Origin: Treponema sp.
GTDB lineage: Bacteria; Spirochaetota; Spirochaetia; Treponematales; Treponemataceae
Direction: 5' to 3'
Assembly: GCA_024691105.1 (NCBI GenBank)
Contig: JAILNY010000146.1
Location: forward strand, 1-27,125
Length of the DNA stretch: 27,125 nt
Of this stretch, positions 1 to 9,709 are shown one piece after another. The notes beneath the pieces are model-generated. The model was not told where the DNA came from. It saw only the letters and a list, made by a program, of their open reading frames with translations, and did not search any database. The stretch's first letter is position 1. Each line of letters begins with the position of its first letter. A program made the translations under genes and the position numbers.

Positions 1-3000
1 TCAATTTCTCCAATTTACTCACGCTCACTCGGCAACAACGTAAACTGGACAATCTCAAACAATTATAAATGGAACGGTTCTGACACAGACTGGAAGACCG
101 CAGCAAACTGGCTCGCAGAATATTCTGCCGGCACATGGACAACCGCAGCAGAATACCCGGGAGAATTTGCAACACACGACATAGTAACAATCTCAACTCC
201 AAATTCTTACTGGCCGGATTTTTCTGGCACGGCTGAACTGAACCTGTCTAGCCTCACTGTCGGATCCGGTGCCTCAGATACCACTGCAGAATTTACAGTC
301 TCTGCATCAAATGACATTCTTCTTTCTGCAGCAACTCCGATTACAAATTACGGTACTATAATTTATTCAGGCACAGGCCGAATAAAAAATAACGACACAA
401 CTCCATCTGCAATTATGGATGCCGCACATGGAACTGTTCAATACAACAGCGGCGCTCAAATCATCTCTGACACAGGAGCAGCTACTACAGCGGCCGACTA
501 CTATAATTTAATCGTCGACGGAACAGGCCACACACTCGGGGATGCCATCAAAGTCGCCCACAACTTTACTCTCAACACATCGTCTTCAATCACAGGCGGA
601 ATATCACTTGCCGTAACAGGCACATCATCTATCGGCGGTGATATTACGACAACCGGTACTCAGACTTATACCGGAGCTGCAACTTTAACAGATGACATCA
701 CAGTAAAAGCAGGAACAAATACTGTTACATTCAGTTCAACAGTTAACAGCGCCACCGGATCTAACTTTAACCTCACAGCCGGAGCCACCGGCCAGGCAAC
801 AAAACTTGCAATCAGCGGAAATGTTGGTTCAACATCGGCGCTCGCAGACTTAACATCCTTCGGCAACTTAACAATGAACGCAGGAACTATTACCTGCACT
901 GGTGACATTTCTATAAAAGCAGGCGGCGCGTCATTCCGCGGAAACATTTCTGCAAACTCACTTTCTGTTACCGGCAGCACAACAATAGGACAGGCAACTC
1001 ATTCAATCACGACGACCGGCTTGATTCCTTCGTCAACAACTAACTCACAGTATTTCAACGGCGCATTACAGAATCATGCAGAACCTCTGCAGCTGACCGC
1101 AGAAACTTATAACATCGTCTTTAACGGAACAGTTGATACATATTCAACAGCAACTGCCACAAAGAGCATCTCAGTTGGAACTGCAACAAAACCGACAAAC
1201 GCAGTATTCAACGGCAATGTCGGAGCAGGAACTGTAAAAATAAATACACTTTCAGTTGCCGGAACTACAACATTCGGTTCGACTGTAGCTACTGTAACAA
1301 CAGACGGCGCTCAGACTTACACAGGCAATGTCTCTTACTCATCAGACATTACATTTGCCTCAGGAAGCGATACAACAACGGCAATCACAGTCGGTGCAGC
1401 ATCAGACTTTACAGATTCTTCTGCAACACCGCATGATTTAACTATAACATCAGGAACCTTTAATATTGGAACAGGAAATTTTATTGCTGGAATTTTAACC
1501 ACTGCCGCAAATGCAAAATTCAAACAGACTGGCGACAACGGTGCAAACACACAATCCGTCAAAGGCATTGTGAATAACGGAGTTGCAATATGGGATTTTG
1601 CTTCTGAAGGTGGAACTTTAACAATAGGAACCGGAGGAATTACTTCATCCTCAACAGATGACGCTCACCTTGTAGTATTCAATAATAAAAATGTCAATTT
1701 CTCCGGAGCTTCGGCAATTTCAGGAGTCTTCTACAACCTTGAAATTCCAGCTTCAACAACTATCACAAACTCAAATAAAATTGTAGTCCGTAATAATTTT
1801 ACATCAACTGGAAACTATATACACAATGACAATATTCTCCACCTAGGAGAAATTACTATAGGCTCCGATACATTTGATAATGGAGACGAAGGAGAGATTT
1901 CTGGAACCGAAACAGGAACACCCGCATCTCTCTCTTTGGGCGCCGTTACCATTGCGCAATCAGACAAATCTAAAAACTTTCTCTCAAATATTTCTATTAC
2001 AGATTTGACATGTGAAGATACAAGTGCAGATGGAATCATAGACTTTAACAAAAATCTTACAGTCACAGGAACATCATCATTAACAACCGCTGGAACAATT
2101 AAATTCAATTCAACTTCAACTGCAGCTACAGACTCAACTAAATTTACTAATGCCATAACAATTGCAAATGCAAAAGAAGTTATTGTGAGATCAATTCTGG
2201 CCACAACCGCCTCAAACCAATCAATCTCCATCACTCCGGACACAATGCTCTCTGCCAATACCGTCATCCAGACAACAGGAGGCGCCGTCACACTCAATAA
2301 AATTACCGGCACAGCATCAACTCTCGACATCACATCCGGAACCGGCACAACCGGCGCCATCACCTTAAATAAACAGATCTCAGTCAAAGAGCTGACAATC
2401 ACAAACCCGGACTCGCTCACTATAAAGCAGGCGGCGCCGATTACAGCCAGTGACGGCTTTACCCTCACAGGCGCCGGCGCAGTTTCACTCGGAACAGCAG
2501 GTGCGGCATCAGCCACAACCATTACAACCACCGGAGGAAACATTCTTTTTAACGGAACAGGAGACATAACTCTCGCCTCTGCCGTTACACTTTCAACAGG
2601 AACCGCAGCAGGAAATATTACGCTCAATCAGAACATTGATGCCGCAGCTTCAGGCACTCCAAACCTTACTCTCACTTCCGGAACCGGAAACATTGCTCTC
2701 AACGCAAATGCCGGCGCCACCACCAAACTCGGCGCACTCTCACTTTCGGGCAATGTAATCTCAATCGGAACACTCGGCACTGCTTCTGATGCACGCACTG
2801 TAAAAGCAACTTCTGTCTCAGTAACAAACTCAGGTCTTTTGAGCATAAGCGACGGCTCATCTGTGACTGCCGACACAGGCTTTACAAAAGCGGGCTCAGG
2901 ACTTTCGCAGATAGCAGGTTCAATTACTACGACAAATTCTGCCATTACATTTAACACAGACACATACATCGCACGCACAACAAACGGAGCCATCGCACTC

Positions 3001-5610
3001 AACGCAGGAACAGGAACAAGTGCAATAATAACTGTCGGCACCGGAACAGCAGGCGATCTTTATATAAGTTCACTCTCAGGAACTACTGCACAGAACGTTT
3101 CATTTACAGCCGGCACACTCGATGTAAAAGGAAACATCGCGCTTTTTAACGGCAACGTTACATTACAGGCAGACATGACTGCAGGACTCGACATCGTTTT
3201 ATTAAACGGCAATACATCCACGATGTATACCGACAACCACGAAGGCTCAAAGTCTTCGGACGTGACAAATCTCTACGACTACCACAATACTCTCCGTACA
3301 GCCGCAAACGATCTCTGCCCGCCGTCGCTCGCTCTCTTATCGACTACAACCGGCTATCCTGACGCACTCCCGGACGGAACTGCAATCTCGCACACCGGCA
3401 CATACCGCTCGACAATGACAGGCTTTGCAGGAAAGACAATTACTGCAAAACAAAACTTTTACGATAACGGCGTAGCGCTCGCTCCGGCTTCTTCGTGGAC
3501 ATTAAAAATAAAAGACAACGACAGCGCAAAAACATCCTTTGCCGAACTCTACAATGCAGAAATTGCAAACTGTTCTGTAGAATGTACAACTGCGGGTGGC
3601 TTTGCATGGCTTACTGCAGCCGAAAACTGCACGGACGGCGGATCAAACGACGCAACAGATGGCAGCGCTGCAATCAACTACAATGCAGACGGTTCATTTA
3701 CAAGAGTAAAAACCGGTGTTGCATTTATTCGACCTGTAATCTTAAGCGACGACACAACACAGTCTGCATCAGAAGGACGTAAAACCGGACCAGAAGTTCC
3801 AAACCTGTCTGGAACATATTCCGTTCGTGACAATGTAATCCGAATCGAATTTGTGCGCAGCAATTATTCAACTGGAAGTGCACAGTCACTTGCAACTGCT
3901 TTGATTGAAAATTCAAATAACGAAATTTCTAAAGCCGTTGCTGCAAACTTCTTTAAGTACAACGGCGGAACAGAAACATTTGAAGGCGTTTACATCGACG
4001 CTGAGTGTACTGTCTCGACAGACAACCAGGGCGACATCGCAGTCTTCTATTTGAAGGCCCCGGACAATAAACGATGGAACCTTGACGCAACAGGTATCGC
4101 TTACGGAACAGACTCCGACACAACCGGGACTGTAAACTCCCGCTACACAGACATTCAGATACAAAAAGCAATCGCCGGAGTTTTTGCAACACTCACAGAC
4201 GATCACAAAAACCGCATCTCAAGTTATTACGGAAACCCGACAGCAAGTCCAAGTTCTGCAGAAGGATTCCGCTTTACTGCAACGACAACACGCTGTGCCG
4301 TCGGAGAAATGCACCTCATGTTTGCAATTGCTGATTTTACTTCTAACAAAGTGTATCTCTATTTTGACAGCCCGCTCGCCGATGACATCACCTGGGACAC
4401 ATATAATCCTGGCACTCCGATTAAAACCGAAGACGCAATTAAAATTTATTCTGACCCGACAACGCAGGACACTTCTTATCATGTCGACAGCGTTGATGTA
4501 AATGAATTAAATGATCACGGTCTTGTACTTACATTAAATCAGGATCTCGATTATTCAAAACTTCAATATGGAATTAAAATCGAATACGGTGGTTCCTTCC
4601 TGTTCAACAACAAGATCCACAGTCCTGACCGAAAGGTTGTAATCTCTGGTGAATCGCATTGTATAAGCGACTTCCTTGTCAATGCAATTGATGTTCAGTA
4701 TGCATACGACAACCGCAACACAGAATACATCGACAGCATGTCAGGTGATGCTGCCGAAGACTCAATTGCAATAAGAGATTTCTCAGGAACTACAAAACGC
4801 AACAAACTCTTTGCAAATAAAAACATCACTCTCGTAACAAAAAACATTACCGACCGTGATGACCTCAGATTTAAAATGTGTGCCGACATTACTCCGTCTG
4901 CACATTGTGAGGGTGAAGAATTTACAAAGTACTCAGGTCTTACGACAAGAGCATGGTTCCCTAATATTTATGGAACTCCTGTAACAACGTTCAGCCCGTC
5001 ACTCAATACGTCATCGAACATCGAACACTCAAGTGATGCAGGTTCCGGTGCAAAAATCGAAAGTGATGTTAACACTACGACAAACATTACGACATACCTG
5101 CTCCACAACTTTAACGAAGAGACTCCGTGCCTCAACTGGCAGACAGGAAGCGATGTCCGCTTTATCTTTGAGGTTCTAGACGGCTCGTCGGAGATTACGA
5201 TTAACCACTCTTACAATGCGACAACTCCGGTCAACACACCGCTTTATGCAGTGCGTCTTAAGGCTCCGGGTGAACTGACGTCTATCGACGCGTGGTCGTT
5301 CCTGATATCCCAGCCTCAGAGACAGAGAGGCGGTGTCACTATTTACTCTAACGTAATTAATTCTGTTCAGAGAGAATTCTGTACGCTCGAAGTAAATCTT
5401 GCAAAAGAAGACAGCCTGCGCGTAATTGTAATGACTGCCGACGGCAACATCGTTCAGTATCTTGAGAACGGCCGTCAGAGCGCCGGTCTCCATTACTACT
5501 ACTGGCACGGTGACAACATGTCCGGCGATGCAGTTGCACGCGGAATTTATTTTATACGCATCGTCAGTTCCGATATAGATGAAACACGTAAAGTCCTAGT
5601 TGTAAAATAA
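1..5610 (+). CDS. Giant repetitive surface/adhesin-like protein, 5' end outside window
   Basis: The frame is open from base 1, so the first in-window ATG (415) is not the true start; about 1869 residues are visible. The first residues show a WNGSDTDW...NW motif of the kind seen at the start of beta-solenoid modules of secreted proteins. Up to about nt 3220 the protein is Thr/Ser/Gly/Ala-rich with short irregular beta repeats (variants of G-x-Q-T-Y-T-G and x-T-F-N/S-S/G-T-V), as in filamentous-haemagglutinin or autotransporter-like solenoids. Nt 3220-5340 are less repetitive and contain several Cys. The last ~85 residues (from about nt 5340) end in G-H-Y-Y-W-H-G-D-N...A-R-G-I-Y-F-I-R-I-V...R-K-V-L-V-V-K, a FlgD-Ig-like fold used as the terminal domain of many secreted proteins. 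Probably exported or cell-surface; the exact role is unknown. The next gene starts 24 nt downstream. Confidence 0.85.
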   Translation, partial: SISPIYSRSLGNNVNWTISNNYKWNGSDTDWKTAANWLAEYSAGTWTTAAEYPGEFATHDIVTISTPNSYWPDFSGTAELNLSSLTVGSGASDTTAEFTVSASNDILLSAATPITNYGTIIYSGTGRIKNNDTTPSAIMDAAHGTVQYNSGAQIISDTGAATTAADYYNLIVDGTGHTLGDAIKVAHNFTLNTSSSITGGISLAVTGTSSIGGDITTTGTQTYTGAATLTDDITVKAGTNTVTFSSTVNSATGSNFNLTAGATGQATKLAISGNVGSTSALADLTSFGNLTMNAGTITCTGDISIKAGGASFRGNISANSLSVTGSTTIGQATHSITTTGLIPSSTTNSQYFNGALQNHAEPLQLTAETYNIVFNGTVDTYSTATATKSISVGTATKPTNAVFNGNVGAGTVKINTLSVAGTTTFGSTVATVTTDGAQTYTGNVSYSSDITFASGSDTTTAITVGAASDFTDSSATPHDLTITSGTFNIGTGNFIAGILTTAANAKFKQTGDNGANTQSVKGIVNNGVAIWDFASEGGTLTIGTGGITSSSTDDAHLVVFNNKNVNFSGASAISGVFYNLEIPASTTITNSNKIVVRNNFTSTGNYIHNDNILHLGEITIGSDTFDNGDEGEISGTETGTPASLSLGAVTIAQSDKSKNFLSNISITDLTCEDTSADGIIDFNKNLTVTGTSSLTTAGTIKFNSTSTAATDSTKFTNAITIANAKEVIVRSILATTASNQSISITPDTMLSANTVIQTTGGAVTLNKITGTASTLDITSGTGTTGAITLNKQISVKELTITNPDSLTIKQAAPITASDGFTLTGAGAVSLGTAGAASATTITTTGGNILFNGTGDITLASAVTLSTGTAAGNITLNQNIDAAASGTPNLTLTSGTGNIALNANAGATTKLGALSLSGNVISIGTLGTASDARTVKATSVSVTNSGLLSISDGSSVTADTGFTKAGSGLSQIAGSITTTNSAITFNTDTYIARTTNGAIALNAGTGTSAIITVGTGTAGDLYISSLSGTTAQNVSFTAGTLDVKGNIALFNGNVTLQADMTAGLDIVLLNGNTSTMYTDNHEGSKSSDVTNLYDYHNTLRTAANDLCPPSLALLSTTTGYPDALPDGTAISHTGTYRSTMTGFAGKTITAKQNFYDNGVALAPASSWTLKIKDNDSAKTSFAELYNAEIANCSVECTTAGGFAWLTAAENCTDGGSNDATDGSAAINYNADGSFTRVKTGVAFIRPVILSDDTTQSASEGRKTGPEVPNLSGTYSVRDNVIRIEFVRSNYSTGSAQSLATALIENSNNEISKAVAANFFKYNGGTETFEGVYIDAECTVSTDNQGDIAVFYLKAPDNKRWNLDATGIAYGTDSDTTGTVNSRYTDIQIQKAIAGVFATLTDDHKNRISSYYGNPTASPSSAEGFRFTATTTRCAVGEMHLMFAIADFTSNKVYLYFDSPLADDITWDTYNPGTPIKTEDAIKIYSDPTTQDTSYHVDSVDVNELNDHGLVLTLNQDLDYSKLQYGIKIEYGGSFLFNNKIHSPDRKVVISGESHCISDFLVNAIDVQYAYDNRNTEYIDSMSGDAAEDSIAIRDFSGTTKRNKLFANKNITLVTKNITDRDDLRFKMCADITPSAHCEGEEFTKYSGLTTRAWFPNIYGTPVTTFSPSLNTSSNIEHSSDAGSGAKIESDVNTTTNITTYLLHNFNEETPCLNWQTGSDVRFIFEVLDGSSEITINHSYNATTPVNTPLYAVRLKAPGELTSIDAWSFLISQPQRQRGGVTIYSNVINSVQREFCTLEVNLAKEDSLRVIVMTADGNIVQYLENGRQSAGLHYYYWHGDNMSGDAVARGIYFIRIVSSDIDETRKVLVVK

Positions 5611-5634
5611 AGGGAGTTAAACTAAAATAATATT

Positions 5635-7230
5635 ATGTCACTTTTCAAGACGATTTCTGATTTTTTTGACATTATTTTCCGCAGTTCTTCTCCTGATGTA
5701 CAAAAACGTCAGAAGCTTAAGAAAATTGATTCATGGCTCCGCTCACTTCCAAACGGAATTTACCGCAACGGCTTGATTCAGCCAAACTTTGCCGAAATTT
5801 TACGCGTAATCTACATTAATATACGCCCGCTTGCCAAAATCCTCGAAAGCACAATCGCAGGCCCTGACATCAAGCGCAATACCCGTTTTGAATACCAGTT
5901 AATCGTTTCCGGTTACAATGCAGAATATCAGGACCTTCTTAAATCCCTTGAATACGAAAACCGCAAGCACGAAGTAATCGTTGCAGAAGAAGAAGGCACT
6001 CCTTCAAACAGAATTTTTGAAGACCAGCATCGCCGACTTGAAAAACTTGTGCGCGAGCTCAATTCAAAAGAATTTATTCAGCTTGACCAGATTTTCTTAC
6101 GCCTAAAGCAGCTCATAGAATTATGCCGCTTCAACTTTGTAACACCATTAAAAACCTTTGATGCAAAATTTAATCCGGAAGAACCAAACCAGCCGCTCAC
6201 TTTTTCGGCAGTTCCGCCAATCGCACTTGAAAATGTATTCTTAGACCTTTACTACATCATTGCCGATTTTCAGATGACAATGCCTGTTGCAAATGCCATT
6301 GTCGCTCTTTCGCAGATTATCACACAAAATGAGATAACCTCCCAGACACGCAATACAATCATCGCAAGCATGCGCAAAATCGAAGGCGCCTGCCACAAGG
6401 TTTTAAATGCTGACATTTTGCGAGGCCTTATTCAGATTGCAAAACAAAATCCAGACTTTGAACCGACAAAGGCTTCGTTTACAGCCGATGCACGACAAAA
6501 GTTCTCTTCTTTCATTCAGGAACAGTACTCATCTGACGAAAGCCGTATTAAACGCGAGATCAAAGATGCAACAATCAAGACAGAGCTTGAGTCGCTTTTT
6601 CAGGACACACCGCTTATGCCGCTTTCCGGTTACAACGACGAGCTCAATGATCTTTTGCAGCAAAACTCATCCGCTTCTTTTTCATGGATTACGCCGCTTA
6701 AAATTGTTAAGACCTTTGTCAAAGTTTATTATCCGGAATCCGTACGCGCGCTTTTAAACGATATAGTAATCGAAGGCTTTTTTAACAATGCAAATTACAA
6801 GTCTCAGTTTTCTCAGACAGTTTTTGCTGCAAACGAAGTTGAAGAAAAAATCACCGCCTTTGAAAATTCCTTTACACCACAAGGTAACAATACAGAAGCC
6901 GTGTTAAAAGGCTACATCCGCGACAGTCACAAAGACTCTGATTTTTCTAAGAAATTAATAAATCAGGTCGATAATATTAATGCGGAAGTTAAGCAGATAA
7001 TTCAAAAACTTGTGTCTGCTCTCTTTACGCTGTTTGTTGAAATCGGAGATTTGCTTCAGGACGCAAAAAAACCTTCGTGCGAAATTGTTTCAAACTTAAA
7101 GGTTCTTATGATGTCTTCACGCAACAGAGACAATACGGACTTTCTTGAAAATAATTACCCAAACTGGAAAGTTTTTTTTGAAATTATGAAAAACTATGCT
7201 ATAATAGCAGTTGCAGAAAAGAAGAATTAG
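5635..7230 (+). CDS. Spirochaete protein of unknown function, mostly helical, 531 aa
   Basis: Cytoplasmic-looking protein with no signal peptide or membrane segment, rich in charged helices. It opens with a hydrophobic/aromatic stretch (SLFKTISDFFDIIF) followed by KLKKIDSWLRSLPNGIYRNG. It recalls spirochaete-restricted proteins of unknown function (possibly the DUF5312 group, from memory and unverified). No enzyme motif is visible. The AGGGAG at 5611-5616 lies 18 nt before the ATG, longer than usual, but no better start is present. The stop codon is one base before the diguanylate cyclase ATG (7232), so the two are probably translated from one message; this makes a link to c-di-GMP signalling possible but unproven. 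Confidence 0.8.
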   Translation: MSLFKTISDFFDIIFRSSSPDVQKRQKLKKIDSWLRSLPNGIYRNGLIQPNFAEILRVIYINIRPLAKILESTIAGPDIKRNTRFEYQLIVSGYNAEYQDLLKSLEYENRKHEVIVAEEEGTPSNRIFEDQHRRLEKLVRELNSKEFIQLDQIFLRLKQLIELCRFNFVTPLKTFDAKFNPEEPNQPLTFSAVPPIALENVFLDLYYIIADFQMTMPVANAIVALSQIITQNEITSQTRNTIIASMRKIEGACHKVLNADILRGLIQIAKQNPDFEPTKASFTADARQKFSSFIQEQYSSDESRIKREIKDATIKTELESLFQDTPLMPLSGYNDELNDLLQQNSSASFSWITPLKIVKTFVKVYYPESVRALLNDIVIEGFFNNANYKSQFSQTVFAANEVEEKITAFENSFTPQGNNTEAVLKGYIRDSHKDSDFSKKLINQVDNINAEVKQIIQKLVSALFTLFVEIGDLLQDAKKPSCEIVSNLKVLMMSSRNRDNTDFLENNYPNWKVFFEIMKNYAIIAVAEKKN

Positions 7231-7231
7231 A

Positions 7232-8368
7232 ATGAGTGATAATTTAGACCTGGTACAAAACATGGTAAGCAGTTCTCTGCTTTCGCAAGACTCAATGCAA
7301 GATGCTGTCGAAATGTACGAAAAGCGCATTTACGATTTACAGCAGCTGCTTGAAATTTCTCGCTCACTCTGTTCGACACTTGAATACAATACATTGATAG
7401 AGTCTATTCTATACACATGTATGAGCCAGATGCATGTAATGGGAGCAGGAATTTTTGTCCTCGACGACATCGACTCAAATTCCTTTAATCTTGCAACCAA
7501 CCATGCAGGCATCGACTTAAACCCGACCGTAACTTATTCAATTGACATAAACCGCCCGGTAATAAAGCTGCTCGCTTCAAATAACGACACAGCGACTATC
7601 GCTTCTATCAAACAAAATCTCGGCAACGACTGCGACATCAAAGAATTTGAATCCCTTGCTCCGACTCTCATCGTTCCTTTGTTCCACAAGAACCACATGA
7701 ACGGTATCCTTGTCCTTGGCGAGCGACTCGATCTTGGCGAAGGCACAGAATACTCTGAATACGATAAAAATCAGATTCTTGCGATTGCATCACTTGCAGC
7801 CGTTGCAATCAACAATGCCGCTCTGCTTGAAAAATCAAGTACCGACATGATGACTCACTTAAAGCTGAAATATTTTTTCTACAATATTCTTACAGATAAG
7901 CTTGCACTTGCAATTTCGCAGAGCCAGAACATTGCAGTGCTTATGTTTGACATTGACTTTTTTAAGAAGTTCAACGACACATGGGGACATGCCTGCGGTG
8001 ACTTTGTACTAAAGTCAGTTGCAAAAATCATTAAGTCAAACACCCGTGAAAACGATGTAGCGTCCCGCTATGGTGGCGAAGAATTTACAGTAATGCTTCC
8101 GGACACTTCAAAAGAAGATGCAATGGCCGTAGCAGAAAGAATCCGCAAACAAATCGAAGAAAAAGATTTTGAATACGAAGGGCAGCACATGAAGGTAACA
8201 ATTTCTATCGGATGCGCTGTTTACGATTCACAGACAAATCCAGTTTCAAATCCAAAGGATCTGGTTGAACAGGCAGACAAGGCTCTTTATGTTTCAAAAC
8301 GTAACGGCCGAAACCGCGTATCTTTTGCAAATGCAGATGTAATAAACAGCATAGAAGTACAACAATGA
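7232..8368 (+). CDS. GAF-GGDEF diguanylate cyclase with I-site
   Basis: Predicted to make cyclic di-GMP from two GTP. In the 378-residue product a short N-terminal helix (about 20-50) leads into a GAF-like sensor domain (about 45-200). The GGDEF domain (about 205-370) carries FDIDFFKKFNDTWGH at 239-253, the catalytic G-G-E-E-F at 281-285, and R272-E-N-D275 five residues upstream, matching the RxxD inhibitory product-binding site. The usual D-x-L-T-x-L-x-N-R entry is degenerate (S-T-D-M-M-T-H-L-K-L-K). A TTG at 7211 could extend the frame, but ATG 7232 has a purine-rich GAAAAGAAG just upstream and is preferred. It abuts the gene upstream (1 nt) and shares ATGA with the rhomboid gene downstream. 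The soluble GAF input suggests an intracellular small-molecule or redox cue. Confidence 0.93.
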   Translation: MSDNLDLVQNMVSSSLLSQDSMQDAVEMYEKRIYDLQQLLEISRSLCSTLEYNTLIESILYTCMSQMHVMGAGIFVLDDIDSNSFNLATNHAGIDLNPTVTYSIDINRPVIKLLASNNDTATIASIKQNLGNDCDIKEFESLAPTLIVPLFHKNHMNGILVLGERLDLGEGTEYSEYDKNQILAIASLAAVAINNAALLEKSSTDMMTHLKLKYFFYNILTDKLALAISQSQNIAVLMFDIDFFKKFNDTWGHACGDFVLKSVAKIIKSNTRENDVASRYGGEEFTVMLPDTSKEDAMAVAERIRKQIEEKDFEYEGQHMKVTISIGCAVYDSQTNPVSNPKDLVEQADKALYVSKRNGRNRVSFANADVINSIEVQQ

Positions 8369-9003
8369 CAAACCTGCTTAGAAAACGATTCCGCTACAAA
8401 TTCTTTAATGCAACAATAATTCTTACAGCCATTAATGTACTTATTTATATTTTAACAAAGTTAAGTCCAAACCTGCGCTATATTCTTGCAATGAATCCTC
8501 AGACTGTCCTCTATCATCACATGTACTGGCAGCTTGTAACTTCTATGTTTGTCCATGCAAATCTTCAGCATCTGTTTTTTAACATGTTTGGTCTTTTGAT
8601 GTTTGGAATAAACGTAGAAAAATCCATGGGTTCCAAAGAATTTCTGCTCTTTTATTTTGTATGTGGAATTTTGTCTACAGCGCTTTCTCTTGGATGTTAC
8701 GTTCTTACAAGTCAATATCATATTTTTCTTATGGGTGCGAGCGGCGCACTTTTTTCTGTTCTTTTTGCTTTTGCTGTAATTTTTCCGACAGTCAGGGTTT
8801 TTATATTTGGAGTAATTCCTGTTCCTGGACCAATTTTGATTGTAATTTATACTATAATCGAGCTTGGCAGCCAGTTTTTAGGAATCGGTGGTAACATTGC
8901 TCACATGACACACCTCTTTGGCTTTGCTGCAGCCTGGGCATATTTTTTGGTTCGAATAGGAGTAAATCCAATCACTGTATGGAAAAACGTATTCCGACAC
9001 TAA
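8365..9003 (+). CDS. Rhomboid family intramembrane serine protease
   Basis: 212-residue polytopic inner-membrane protein with about six hydrophobic segments (14-31, 62-82, 92-113, 120-141, 147-171, 181-197). The rhomboid signatures are in order: W-Q-L-V-T-S-M-F-V-H-A-N-L-Q-H-L-x3-N-M at 55-74, G-A-S-G with nucleophile Ser126, and A-H-M-T-H-L-F-G with catalytic His180. The compact size matches the basic bacterial 6-TM form without an extra domain. Start ATG 8365 overlaps the cyclase stop (ATGA), implying translational coupling; the downstream exported-protein gene in turn begins inside this gene. The substrate is unknown; neighbouring exported proteins are possible but only by position. Confidence 0.92.
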   Translation: MTNLLRKRFRYKFFNATIILTAINVLIYILTKLSPNLRYILAMNPQTVLYHHMYWQLVTSMFVHANLQHLFFNMFGLLMFGINVEKSMGSKEFLLFYFVCGILSTALSLGCYVLTSQYHIFLMGASGALFSVLFAFAVIFPTVRVFIFGVIPVPGPILIVIYTIIELGSQFLGIGGNIAHMTHLFGFAAAWAYFLVRIGVNPITVWKNVFRH

Positions 9004-9668
9004 AAAAATCATTTTTCTCTCTTGCAGCAATTGCTCTCCTTGCTATGGGTCTTGTCTGTCCGCAGGAATTTTCCGAAAAAAAAATCCGTCTTTATATCTG
9101 GGCCCTACAGGATGCATACCCCGGCGTTACAGAAAATTCACCGCATGAATATGCAAAAAAACATCTGCAAAACCTGTCAGAGTTTTTGCTCGGTGGAATG
9201 ACTTACGGCTGGCGTTTTACTTATACCCCAAGCGACAAGCTGCGCAAAGTTGATGAATATTTTGAATGCACCCCGCTAAAATCCTTTGATAATGACCGCA
9301 AAAATATTGAATACGAAAAAACCTACTGGCGCGAAGACAAAATTTTCTGTTGGGTAAACTTTGAACGTACCCCGCAGATGCTTTATTACTATAAACAGTT
9401 CAGTAATATCAAAAACCCGCGCGTAATCGGCAAGGGCAAAGGAAAGCTCTCGCGTGGATTTGAAGGTCTTGAAGAAGCCGCTCAAAACGCCATAAAAGAC
9501 GGAGTGCGCGAATATTACCGCAAGGTAATCAAAAACAAACCCAAGGAAATTTCAGGAACAGTTCTTATAAGAAAAGTTCCTGCTATTTTAATAGATTCTG
9601 GTAACTATGTCGTTGAACTTGATTTTTTCTTAGAAACAAGTAAAATAAAAGAATATAGTCAGTTTTGA
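8979..9668 (+). CDS. Exported protein of unknown function, 229 aa
   Basis: Positively charged N-terminus (MEKRIPTLKK) followed by a hydrophobic segment (about 11-26) and a possible signal cleavage before about residue 29 (G-L-V-C-P-Q). The mature part is rich in Tyr, Lys and Phe. No known domain recognised. The ATG lies 25 nt inside the rhomboid gene, with AGGAG at 8959-8963 upstream, so expression probably depends on that gene. A Cys at the end of the hydrophobic stretch (residue 27) could alternatively be lipid-modified, as spirochaete lipoboxes are relaxed. Ends 41 nt before another small exported-protein gene. Confidence 0.8.
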   Translation: MEKRIPTLKKSFFSLAAIALLAMGLVCPQEFSEKKIRLYIWALQDAYPGVTENSPHEYAKKHLQNLSEFLLGGMTYGWRFTYTPSDKLRKVDEYFECTPLKSFDNDRKNIEYEKTYWREDKIFCWVNFERTPQMLYYYKQFSNIKNPRVIGKGKGKLSRGFEGLEEAAQNAIKDGVREYYRKVIKNKPKEISGTVLIRKVPAILIDSGNYVVELDFFLETSKIKEYSQF

Positions 9669-9709
9669 ACGTCATATGGATATCTTTCCAACTATATACG
9701 GAGGAAATT

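Noticed and set aside
1815..3041. Long minus-strand open frames (270 and 137 residues) opposite the giant surface gene
   Set aside because: They are Val/Pro/Ala-rich translations of the repetitive Thr/Gly-rich gene read backwards, without Shine-Dalgarno or motifs; composition alone explains them.
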